Position numbers and translations under genes: made by a program. The notes below the pieces were generated by a model. That model did not search any database, was not told where the DNA came from, and saw only the letters and a list, made by a program, of their open reading frames with translations. This document shows positions 48,662 through 57,060 of a stretch of 64,000 bases of DNA, piece by piece; position 1 is the stretch's first letter, and the number at the start of each line of letters is the position of its first letter. Origin of the DNA: Bacillus alkalicellulosilyticus (GTDB lineage: Bacteria > Bacillota > Bacilli > Bacillales > Bacillaceae_F); assembly GCF_002019795.1 (NCBI RefSeq), contig NZ_KV917381.1, positions 133,008-197,007 on the forward strand. The letters are read 5' to 3'.

Positions 48662-48690
48662 ATTGCACACCATAAAAAATGGTGTACAAT
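48662..48690 (+). promoter_or_regulatory. Promoter with a built-in inverted repeat upstream of rex
   Basis: TTGCAC (48663-48668), 16-bp spacer, extended TGTACAAT with TACAAT at 48685-48690. The inverted repeat attgcacaccat/atggtgtacaat spans -35 to -10. It does not match the Rex operator (TTGTGAA-N4-TTCACAA). Confidence 0.6.
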
Positions 48691-48738
48691 ATGTATAGTA
48701 GTCTATGTCAAATATGTACGATTAGGTGGAGGCGATTT

Positions 48739-49389
48739 ATGAAATTCGAACAAACTAAAATCCCTCAAGCGACAGCCAAAAGATTGCCGCTATATTATCG
48801 GTTTCTTGAAAATCTCCATGCCTCCGGAAAGCAGAGAGTGTCGTCATCAGAGTTAAGTGAAGCAGTGAAGGTTGATTCAGCCACGATTCGTAGGGATTTT
48901 TCATACTTTGGTGCATTAGGTAAAAAGGGTTATGGATATAATGTTAATTATTTGCTATCGTTTTTTAGAAAAACGTTAGACCAAGATGAGCTCACAAAAG
49001 TATTGTTAATAGGGGTTGGGAACTTAGGGACTGCCTTTTTGAATTACAATTTCTCAAAGAATAACAATACAAAAATCGTCAAAGCATTTGATGTAGACCA
49101 ATCAAAAGTCGGTTCTGAAATAGGTGGAGTGACGATTTATAATTTAGACCATTTAGAAGATGAAATCGACGATGACGTAAGCGCAGCAATTTTAACGGTG
49201 CCTGCACCAGCTGCACAACGGATTGCGGACCGTCTTGTTGAAAATAGGGTTAAAGGGATTTTGAACTTTACGCCTGCAAGGCTAACCGTTCCAGATGATG
49301 TCCGCGTTCATCACATCGACTTATCGGTTGAATTACAAGCATTAATTTATTTTTTAAAGCATTATCCAGAAGGATCACAGGAAAAATAA
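48739..49389 (+). CDS. rex: Redox-sensing transcriptional repressor Rex
   Basis: 216 aa from ATG 48739 (ggtggagg); longer upstream frames lie in the promoter. An N-terminal winged helix ([47 protein letters not shown]) and a Rossmann NAD(H) domain ([16 protein letters not shown]) are present. It represses fermentative and respiratory genes when NADH is low. Formerly ydiH. Confidence 0.96.
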   Translation: MKFEQTKIPQATAKRLPLYYRFLENLHASGKQRVSSSELSEAVKVDSATIRRDFSYFGALGKKGYGYNVNYLLSFFRKTLDQDELTKVLLIGVGNLGTAFLNYNFSKNNNTKIVKAFDVDQSKVGSEIGGVTIYNLDHLEDEIDDDVSAAILTVPAPAAQRIADRLVENRVKGILNFTPARLTVPDDVRVHHIDLSVELQALIYFLKHYPEGSQEK

Positions 49390-49417
49390 ATAGTTCAATG
49401 TTAGAGGAGGTGTTATT

Positions 49418-49606
49418 ATGCCATTAGGTGTAGGAAGTATGATTTTGATTGCTCTTGTTGCCTTATTAATTTTTGGACCAAAGAAATTACCTGAGCTTGG
49501 AAAAGCAGCGGGAAATACGTTACGTGAGTTCAAAAATGCAACAAAAGGGCTAGCAGATGATGAGGAAGATGCTAAGAAAAACGAAAAACTAGAGAACAAA
49601 CAATAG
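49418..49606 (+). CDS. tatA: Sec-independent translocase TatA
   Basis: 62 aa. One N-terminal span (GSMILIALVALLIFGPKKLPELGKAAG) with the FGPKKLPELG hinge and an amphipathic, then acidic, tail. With TatC forms a minimal twin-arginine export system (TatAy-Cy type). Confidence 0.95.
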   Translation: MPLGVGSMILIALVALLIFGPKKLPELGKAAGNTLREFKNATKGLADDEEDAKKNEKLENKQ

Positions 49607-49621
49607 TTAGGAATGAAACCA

Positions 49622-50368
49622 ATGGAACATAAGGATATGTCGTTATACGATCATATAGGCGAATTAAGGAAACGAGTCATCACCATTCTTGTCTTTTTCA
49701 TGGTAGCTATGATTGCAGGGTTATTTGTAGCAAAACCGCTTATCCTGTATTTGCAAGCGGCACCTACAGCGCAAGAGTTACCGATGAATGCTTTTAAGTT
49801 AACTGACCCTATACGCGTATATATGACGTTTGCATTTGCAAGTGCTCTCCTTCTTGTGTTCCCAGCTATTCTCTATCAACTCTGGGCATTCATCAGTCCA
49901 GGCTTACATGAAAAAGAACGAAGGGTGACGTTAGCGTATATACCAATTTCGTTCTTTTTGTTTTTACTCGGTATCTCATTTTCCTATTTTATTTTATTTC
50001 CGTTTGTCATTGGATTTATGGGGCGATTAGCGGGACAATTAAATATTACGGAGCAGTACGGGATAAATGAGTACTTCTCATTTTTATTTCAGTTAACCTT
50101 GCCATTTGGGATTTTATTTCAGCTTCCAGTTGTGGTGATGTTCCTAACAAGACTAGGGCTTGTTACCCCAACCTTTTTAGGACAGGTTCGCAGGTATGCG
50201 TATTTTGTGTTACTAGTCATTGCTGGATTAATTACACCGCCAGAATTAATTTCTCATTTACTCGTTACCGTACCATTGCTATTGTTATATGAAATTAGCA
50301 TATGGATTTCGCATATCGCATACAGGAAAGTGTTAAAAGCAGAGGAAGAAATGAATAAAGAGCAATAA
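49622..50368 (+). CDS. tatC: Sec-independent translocase TatC
   Basis: 248 aa from ATG 49622; an ATG three codons earlier sits too close to ttagga. Six spans. Family motifs LYDHIGELRKRVI and YQLWAFISPGLHEKER are present, as are PFGILFQLPVVVMFL and PPELISHLLVTVPLLLLYEISI. Fifteen bases after tatA. Confidence 0.95.
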   Translation: MEHKDMSLYDHIGELRKRVITILVFFMVAMIAGLFVAKPLILYLQAAPTAQELPMNAFKLTDPIRVYMTFAFASALLLVFPAILYQLWAFISPGLHEKERRVTLAYIPISFFLFLLGISFSYFILFPFVIGFMGRLAGQLNITEQYGINEYFSFLFQLTLPFGILFQLPVVVMFLTRLGLVTPTFLGQVRRYAYFVLLVIAGLITPPELISHLLVTVPLLLLYEISIWISHIAYRKVLKAEEEMNKEQ

Positions 50369-50415
50369 AAAAGGGGTGTTACAAAAGGTTCCTAACCTTT
50401 TGTAACACCCCTTTA
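50368..50415. terminator. Bidirectional terminator
   Basis: Perfect 20-bp stem aaggggtgttacaaaaggtt/aaccttttgtaacacccctt with a 3-nt loop, between convergent genes. Confidence 0.93.
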
Positions 50416-50440
50416 AGCATCTTACGTCCCAGCCGCCCTC

Positions 50441-50608
50441 TTATTCACTTTCAGCTTTAGGGGCTTTGAAATACCGTATGGCAATTAAGATGTCAATCGA
50501 TGCTACTGCAATGAGCAGAAAAGTCCAGAAATCCCAGCCAACATCATTGACACGGTGAATTGCCGCAAAAACAAACATAAAGGAAATGATTAAATAGATT
50601 ACTCCCAT
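50441..50608 (-). CDS. YdiK-like small membrane protein (DUF4305)
   Basis: 55 aa from ATG 50608, nine to eleven bases after ttggagga; an upstream ATG lies inside that site. Two membrane spans (GVIYLIISFMFVFAAIHRV and WDFWTFLLIAVASIDILIAI). Abuts the CPBP protease gene, as ydiK does in B. subtilis. Function unknown. Confidence 0.8.
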   Translation of the reverse strand: MGVIYLIISFMFVFAAIHRVNDVGWDFWTFLLIAVASIDILIAIRYFKAPKAESE

Positions 50609-50609
50609 G

Positions 50610-51323
50610 TTATAAAAATCCTCCAATAAATTGTTGCATCTGTTCTAATTGTCGTTGAAGTTCTTCAAGCTGTTCACCATATACTACTCTTGTTAACGTA
50701 ACGAATGAATTCATTGCGACATGAGCAACGATTGGAACCAAAATTCGTTTTGTTTTCACATAAAGATAAGCAAAAGTAAAGCCCATCGCTGTATAGATAA
50801 GTAAATGGGTGAAATCAACATGAACAGCCGCAAAGATTAATGAACTAATCATAGCAGAAATAAAGAAATTATAGCGTTTATAAAGAGAACCGAAAATAAT
50901 TAGTCGAAACACGATTTCCTCAAGGATAGGTCCAATCACGGCAACGACAACAATCAAAGCGGGAAAAGCTTTTATCATTTGAATAATATTTTCTGTGTTT
51001 TCTGACCCTGGCTCAATGCCTAATACGAATAGCTCGATAATGGCTGCAACGTATTGAGCAAAAAAAGCAAGAAACACACCAATAATCGACCAGAGTACAG
51101 CTTCTCCTCTAGTAGAACGGCTTCTTTCTAAATGCCTTTCCGTAATCTCCTTTCGTAGAAAAAGAATGATAACGAGTAGCCCTACTGAAAAGGCCAATGT
51201 CGTCCAAATTCCCACGGCCATTTCTAATGGAATCTCAAAGAGCAATAATAAAGGCAGTCCAATAAAGCTTGATAATTGCATAATGATGTAGGTGAGTAAT
51301 ATCCACCAATAGCGACTATTCAA
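50610..51323 (-). CDS. CPBP-family intramembrane metalloprotease (YdiL-like)
   Basis: 237 aa, about seven spans. CPBP/Abi motifs: EEIVFRLIIFGSLYKR (EExxxR, about 141-156), FAAVHVDFTHLLIYTAMGFTFAYLY (about 172-196) and HVAMNSFV. ATG 51323. Group members are predicted CAAX-like proteases or bacteriocin-immunity type proteins; the substrate is unknown. Confidence 0.88.
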   Translation of the reverse strand: MNSRYWWILLTYIIMQLSSFIGLPLLLLFEIPLEMAVGIWTTLAFSVGLLVIILFLRKEITERHLERSRSTRGEAVLWSIIGVFLAFFAQYVAAIIELFVLGIEPGSENTENIIQMIKAFPALIVVVAVIGPILEEIVFRLIIFGSLYKRYNFFISAMISSLIFAAVHVDFTHLLIYTAMGFTFAYLYVKTKRILVPIVAHVAMNSFVTLTRVVYGEQLEELQRQLEQMQQFIGGFL

Positions 51324-51473
51324 AACAAAAGCTCCTTTTTATTAAAATTCGTTTTTCATTTTATCATACTTACCGTAAAAAAGCTGAAGAGGACCCCCGC
51401 CATAAGTTAAGAGTATTAGGATACCACTGAAACAGAACATGATACGGGGACTAAAAGAGTTAGGTTTTCGAGG

Positions 51474-51652
51474 GCACTGAAAAAGTTCGGTTTTTAACTT
51501 TTACAGTGCCCTCGATGCAATGTACGTAATCGTTGCTTTTTTTTTAAGCCTGCTACGAGTGGGTTTCTCGTAGCAGGCGAGCAAGGAGTGGAGCCATTGC
51601 AACCATAAAACAAAGGCACTGAAAAAGTTGGTTTGTACTTTTTCAGTGGCAT
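51474..51652. repeat. Dispersed three-hairpin repeat (copy c), inverted relative to copy b
   Basis: Hairpin III at 51470-51512 (gggcactgaaaaagtt/aacttttacagtgccc), hairpin II gcctgctacgag/ctcgtagcaggc (51548-51578) and hairpin I ggcactgaaaaagt/actttttcagtggc (51615-51650). Reverse complement is about 85% identical to 21481-21656. Lies upstream of the divergent ydiL-like gene and groESL. Confidence 0.85.
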
Positions 51653-51833
51653 CAGGTTTTCACTTTTTTACTGGTCAAGCGTAATAGTCTATTACTATTA
51701 CTTTATTTCGATAAATATGTGTTTGAAAGAGAAAGAAGTTGGACATTATAATGAAGGTTTGTTCCCTGCAAAAAATGTCGTAAATAATGGTAGAAAAATG
51801 AGAAAATAAGTTAAAAAATTTAAGGGAAAAGAC
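51653..51833. other. AT-rich spacer upstream of groESL
   Basis: No open frame, hairpin or promoter recognised before the groES promoter. Confidence 0.5.
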
Positions 51834-51899
51834 TTGCAAAACAAAACTGAAATGATTATTATAATAATTGTGTTAGCACTCGATGGTGATGAGTGCTAA
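51834..51899 (+). promoter_or_regulatory. groESL promoter with CIRCE operator
   Basis: TTGCAA (51834-51839), 17-bp spacer, TATTAT (51857-51862). A perfect CIRCE follows: TTAGCACTC (51873-51881), 9-bp loop, GAGTGCTAA (51891-51899). HrcA repressor binding is implied. Confidence 0.97.
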
Positions 51900-51980
51900 C
51901 AGGAAATCAAAACTACCTTCCACCTCACTTATACATATTAGGAAGGTAAAAAACAATATATCTTAAGGAGGTTGTTTTCC

Positions 51981-52265
51981 TTGTTAAAGCCATTAGGTGA
52001 TCGTGTAGTAATTGAATTAGTTGAGTCAGAAGAAAAGACTGCGAGTGGGATTGTTCTTCCAGATTCAGCAAAAGAAAAGCCACAAGAAGGAAAAATTGTT
52101 GCTGTAGGTTCAGGTCGTGTGCTTGATAGTGGAGAAAGAGTTGCTCTTGAAGTTAAAGAAGGCGACAACATTTTATTCTCTAAGTATGCAGGAACAGAAG
52201 TCAAGTATGACGGAAAAGAATTTTTAATTCTTCGTGAGAGCGACATTCTAGCAATTCTAGGTTGA
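51981..52265 (+). CDS. groES: Co-chaperonin GroES
   Basis: 94 aa from TTG 51981, nine bases after aaggagg. [15 protein letters not shown] start, mobile-loop [20 protein letters not shown] and [16 protein letters not shown]-like end ([16 protein letters not shown]). Cap of the GroEL chamber. Confidence 0.97.
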   Translation: MLKPLGDRVVIELVESEEKTASGIVLPDSAKEKPQEGKIVAVGSGRVLDSGERVALEVKEGDNILFSKYAGTEVKYDGKEFLILRESDILAILG

Positions 52266-52301
52266 TTTTCAAAGATAAGAACCGAATAGATACATTTTTA
52301 G

Positions 52302-53948
<1,647 letters not shown>

Positions 53949-53960
53949 TAAACGACCAAA

Positions 53961-54021
53961 CCCCTTGAGCCACAAGGCATTTCATCAACAAAAAGCAAAA
54001 TGCTAACATTTTTGCTAACAT
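53961..54021. other. Candidate integrase attachment region (left end)
   Basis: ccttg-agcca-caagg at 53963-53977 looks like a core-type inverted repeat. TGCTAACAT occurs twice (54001-54009, 54013-54021) as candidate arm-type integrase sites, right beside the integrase 3' end. Inference from layout. Confidence 0.45.
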
Positions 54022-54029
54022 AAATCGCC

Positions 54030-55244
54030 TTAGCGTAGGCTTCCCATGAGTTGACCAAACTTGCGGGAAGCCTTTTTCTTCATTTCTTTTGTTACATGAC
54101 GATAGACAAGTCGTGTGGTATCGTCATCGGTATGTCCCAGTCTTTCCATGATATCCTCTAACGGCACTTCGAGTTCAGCCAAAAGGGATGTGTGCGTGTG
54201 ACGCAGAGAGTGTGGCGCTAAAGTTTTGTTTAAACCTGCTAATTTTAATGCACGCCGCATTCGGTCTTCAACCGTCTTAATGACGATAGGATAACCTGGG
54301 TGTCGCTTCGTTTTAGCAAACACAAAATTTTGATCCACGTATTTATCGCCTAAGCGTTCTTTGATCTTATCTTGAGTGGCTTTCAAATCTTTAAGTGCCT
54401 CAATGACATCTTTTTCAACCACTATCGTTCGTGCGGATGCAACAGTTTTTGGTGTGTTTAAATTAAACTTAACCGTATTATTCTTTGGATTGTAGTAGGT
54501 CTTGATAATGCGAATGGTCTGTTTATCAAAATCAATGTCGTCCCACTGGAGACAAACCAGTTCTCCGACACGCATGCCGGTGTAAGAAAGGGTGAGGAAC
54601 ACTGGTAAATCCATCTCTAAGCCTTGGGTAGCCACTGTTTTTAGAAATAACGCAAGTTCTTCTTTTTCCATATACTTTGGGATATCATCTTTCTTTAAGT
54701 CCTCAATCGTTTTCTTTTTCTTTTGTAACACAACAAACTGGGTGGGGTCCTTCTTGATGAGTTCTTTTTGTATCGCTTTCTTGAAAATCATCCGTCCGGT
54801 TCGATGAATACCGTCTACGGTGTTTGGTGCAAATTGTTCCTTTAGCTTTTTAATAGCCCCTTCATAGTGATCGGATTTGATATCTTTGAGTTTCATGTAG
54901 GCAAAGTAGGGCATAAGGTTATTAATTTCATTTTGTCTGATCCGAATGGTTCCAGGTTTCACTTCCCGTTCCTCGCTATACATGGCTAGCCATTGCGGTG
55001 CAAAATCTTTAAATAGCGCTTTACTTTCATCGATATACGTTTCATTATCGACTTCATAAAGGAGGGATCTCGCAGCGGCTTCAGCATCTGATAAGGTATT
55101 AAATCCACTTCGTTGTCGTTGTCTTCTCGCACCGGTGATTGGATGGGGACTAATATCGACAGTAAAGGCCCACTTAGCTCCACAAGTGCATTTCTTGGGT
55201 TCCTTTTTACAAGTGCAATCTCTTCTGTAAAATGATCCTTTCAT
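54030..55244 (-). CDS. int: Site-specific tyrosine recombinase (integrase)
   Basis: 404 aa from ATG 55244 (aaaggtgag upstream); a TTG two codons earlier is too close. The N-terminal arm-binding domain has a CxCK-x5-CxCG knuckle (about 10-24), and a SAM-like core-binding domain follows (about 65-170). The catalytic domain has Arg in TGMRVGELVCLQWDDID, Lys near NTPKTVASART, HSLRHTH, GH in LGHTDDDTT and Tyr in LVYRHV. Complete and apparently active. Its gene end abuts the chromosomal junction after groEL, the usual prophage/ICE layout. Confidence 0.94.
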   Translation of the reverse strand: MKGSFYRRDCTCKKEPKKCTCGAKWAFTVDISPHPITGARRQRQRSGFNTLSDAEAAARSLLYEVDNETYIDESKALFKDFAPQWLAMYSEEREVKPGTIRIRQNEINNLMPYFAYMKLKDIKSDHYEGAIKKLKEQFAPNTVDGIHRTGRMIFKKAIQKELIKKDPTQFVVLQKKKKTIEDLKKDDIPKYMEKEELALFLKTVATQGLEMDLPVFLTLSYTGMRVGELVCLQWDDIDFDKQTIRIIKTYYNPKNNTVKFNLNTPKTVASARTIVVEKDVIEALKDLKATQDKIKERLGDKYVDQNFVFAKTKRHPGYPIVIKTVEDRMRRALKLAGLNKTLAPHSLRHTHTSLLAELEVPLEDIMERLGHTDDDTTRLVYRHVTKEMKKKASRKFGQLMGSLR

Positions 55245-55268
55245 ATACAACTCACCTTTCCTTTTACG

Positions 55269-55376
55269 TTAATTAGCTTTCTTAAGAGATAATAATTCAT
55301 TGGAACGCATGCTAGTAATGGAGACGAGATGGAATGCTAGGACAGCCATCTGTCTTCTAGAATCAAGTTGTTTCAC
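55269..55376 (-). CDS. Candidate 35-aa peptide upstream of int
   Basis: GTG at 55376 with aaggagg seven bases upstream, ending 24 bp before int. The product starts MKQLDSRRQMAVLAFHLVSI. Basic N-terminus, hydrophobic middle; no match known to me. The strong ribosome site suggests it is translated. Confidence 0.4.
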   Translation of the reverse strand: MKQLDSRRQMAVLAFHLVSITSMRSNELLSLKKAN

Positions 55377-55532
55377 TTTTTTTCCTCCTTTTTATATAAA
55401 ATTCATATTACGATTTGAAGTTATTCCCAAATTAATCGTGAATGATACTTTTTGATGGATCACATAGGGGAAAAATAATCCTCCAAATGATCAACCATCA
55501 AGCATTGATTCAACTAAGCCAACTTTGAATGA

Positions 55533-55748
55533 TTACTTCTTTTTCTGCGCAAGCCACTGCTTAAAATCTTCCTTGTCCACTCGAATGGAAGCGCCAATGG
55601 AAAAGTTAGGAATTCCGCCATGTTTTGGAGAGAGATGACATAACTCGTAAATGCGGCGTTTACTGATACTAAGATATTGAGCAATATGTTTAACTTCTAA
55701 AATGTCTGGTAATGATTCCAAAGTCATGTATTCCTTTGTGGTTTTCAT
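55533..55748 (-). CDS. Excisionase-like HTH protein 1
   Basis: 71 aa from ATG 55748 (aaggagagg, eight bases). An AlpA/excisionase-type winged helix: ILEVKHIAQYLSISKRRIYE, GGIPNFSIGASIRVDKEDFKQWL. It probably directs excision with the integrase or regulates it. A paralogue lies upstream at 56047-56268, and each is preceded by the same structured leader. Confidence 0.82.
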   Translation of the reverse strand: MKTTKEYMTLESLPDILEVKHIAQYLSISKRRIYELCHLSPKHGGIPNFSIGASIRVDKEDFKQWLAQKKK

Positions 55749-55771
55749 AAAAATTCCTCTCCTTTTGTCCA

Positions 55772-55885
55772 AGAGAAAAACCCCACAGAGTCAAAAAAAG
55801 GCATAGTGCTCCCAAGGGTATAAGACGAGAGTTGTCTTATAGCTTGGATTGCAAGGTCCTTCCTTCCAATCTGCGGGGTTTCACC
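55772..55885 (-). ncRNA. Structured leader RNA of HTH gene 1 (copy 1)
   Basis: On the minus strand a closing helix AAACCCCGCAGA/TCTGTGGGGTTT (55870-55881 with 55778-55789) encloses two hairpins: GATTG/CAATC (55867-55871 with 55847-55851) and CCAAG/CTTGG plus ATAAGAC/GTCTTAT (55812-55847). A T-run follows, as in an intrinsic terminator. Same architecture as copy 2 at 56295-56410, with compatible and compensatory base changes. Could attenuate the downstream gene. Confidence 0.7.
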
Positions 55886-56046
55886 CATTGATAAATTTAT
55901 TTATTTTCTATACTCTTAAGGTAACTCCTCAAAGCGCGGACGGCAACAACAAGTACATAAAAAATAAAATTAATTTTATTCATTTACAGTATGTCTCAAT
56001 AATAGAAAACAAAATGTATTGTTCTATGAGGTGATTTTTAGTTCGC

Positions 56047-56268
56047 TTACTTTTCTTTTTTCTTGTTCATGATCCAATGTATGAAGTCATCCTTATCTAC
56101 TATGTTCGTTTCACCCACTTTAGAATGAGGGATGCCACCATGAACGGAAGGAGTTTGAAACAATTTATAGATCGTTTTTCTAGAAATCCCCAGAAAGTCA
56201 GCAAGTTGATTTGCTGTCAATGTTTCTGGAAGTGAATTCCATGTAGTGTATTTTTTTTGGCTGTCCAG
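56047..56268 (-). CDS. Excisionase-like HTH protein 2, probable CTG start
   Basis: 73 aa. Aligns along its whole length with HTH protein 1 (SLPETLTANQLADFLGISRK, then HGGIPHSKVGE and DKDDFIHW). No ATG/GTG/TTG exists at the 5' end. A CTG at 56266-56268 aligns exactly with the ATG of its paralogue and lies nine bases after aggagg. An ATT one codon earlier is the alternative. Non-standard initiation would keep its level low. Confidence 0.7.
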   Translation of the reverse strand: MDSQKKYTTWNSLPETLTANQLADFLGISRKTIYKLFQTPSVHGGIPHSKVGETNIVDKDDFIHWIMNKKKEK

Positions 56269-56294
56269 AATAGTTCACCTCCTGCTCAAATCAA

Positions 56295-56410
56295 AAGAAA
56301 AACCCCACAGATAGGAAAAAAGCACACTGCTCTCAAGATAATAAGATCACAAAAAAATAATCTTATTACTCGATTGGCAGGTGCTTCCTAGTCCAATCCG
56401 TGGGGTAATC
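56295..56410 (-). ncRNA. Structured leader RNA of HTH gene 2 (copy 2)
   Basis: Closing helix ACCCCACGGA/TCTGTGGGGT (56397-56406 with 56302-56311). Hairpin GATTGG/CCAATC (56393-56398 with 56372-56377). Hairpin TCGAG/CTTGA plus AATAAGAT/ATCTTATT (56333-56373). Then TTTTTCTTTT. Relative to copy 1, one base pair of the apical helix changes C-G to T-A and another in the basal helix changes C-G to T-A, which supports a real RNA fold. Confidence 0.7.
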
Positions 56411-56549
56411 CAGTTGATTTATAGATATTCATTTAATTTAATAAAATCATCTTACTAATGTTACGTTGAATTTTATCTGACCAAACAATCGTTTGTCAAG
56501 GGTTAGTATAAATTTTTGTTGAAAAGCTTTATTCCATAAAAGATTATAA

Positions 56550-56900
56550 ATGATAAAGAATTCTTCAACTAACGGGAGCTTATCTACAGTATGAATTTCT
56601 ATCGTATTCAACCTATGTAAAGATAGTAAAAATGCTAGTTTTCTATCTTTGTAGAAGCATTATCTACAGTAAGTATTTATAGTTTTTAACGTATTTAACG
56701 ATAGGACTCACTTGGAGGGGTGGGTATGATAGGGTTTGCCTGCTGAAACAACTGCTTCAGCCTTTCAAGACCAATCATGCCCACAGAGGCTCCAAGTCAA
56801 GTCCTTAACCTCTTATCTATGACTACATGTACATAAAGATAAAAGGTGCTCCACATCAAAATTTTATAGCAGACACTGTAGATAATACCCCTTTTAGTTG
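56550..56900. other. Non-coding block: long hairpin and repeated 11-12-bp motifs
   Basis: TTATCTACAGTA at 56580-56591 and 56660-56671, and its inverse ACTGTAGATAA at 56875-56885. A weaker hairpin taaagatag/ctatcttt lies between the first two. A 104-nt imperfect hairpin (56703-56747 with 56756-56806) lies between the second and third. No open frame. Part of the 790-bp gap between HTH gene 2 and the nuclease-helicase gene. Confidence 0.7.
56703..56806. ncRNA. Candidate hairpin RNA or single-strand DNA structure
   Basis: Arms pair as aggact/agtcct, acttggag/ctccaagt, tgggtatgat/atcatgccca and gctgaa/ttcagc, with internal loops and an eight-base apical loop. More GC-rich than its surroundings. 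No known RNA family recognised. Confidence 0.5.
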
Positions 56901-56937
56901 AACAAGGAACAAGAAAAATAAATGATTTGGTTGAAGA

Positions 56938-56971
56938 AAAGCTTTCTCTTTTAGGAAAGCTTTTTTCTTAT
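56938..56971 (+). terminator. Terminator-like hairpin
   Basis: aaaagctttc/gaaagctttt stem followed by a T-run, 90 bp ahead of the nuclease-helicase gene. Would end any transcript from the hairpin block. Confidence 0.75.
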
Positions 56972-57060
56972 TACCCACAAGAGATAGAGCAAAAGAGTAA
57001 CACTATTAACTATAGGTATATGGTAATATAGTAAATAAAGGAAATGCGTAGGTGAGATTT

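Noticed and set aside
55849-56034. 61-codon plus-strand open frame in the mobile element
   Set aside because: Overlaps the structured leader of HTH gene 1 on the opposite strand and lacks a ribosome site.
55772-56410. T-box riboswitch
   Set aside because: No AGGGTGGNACCGCG-type T-box sequence and no stem I features, and the downstream genes are not amino-acid related.
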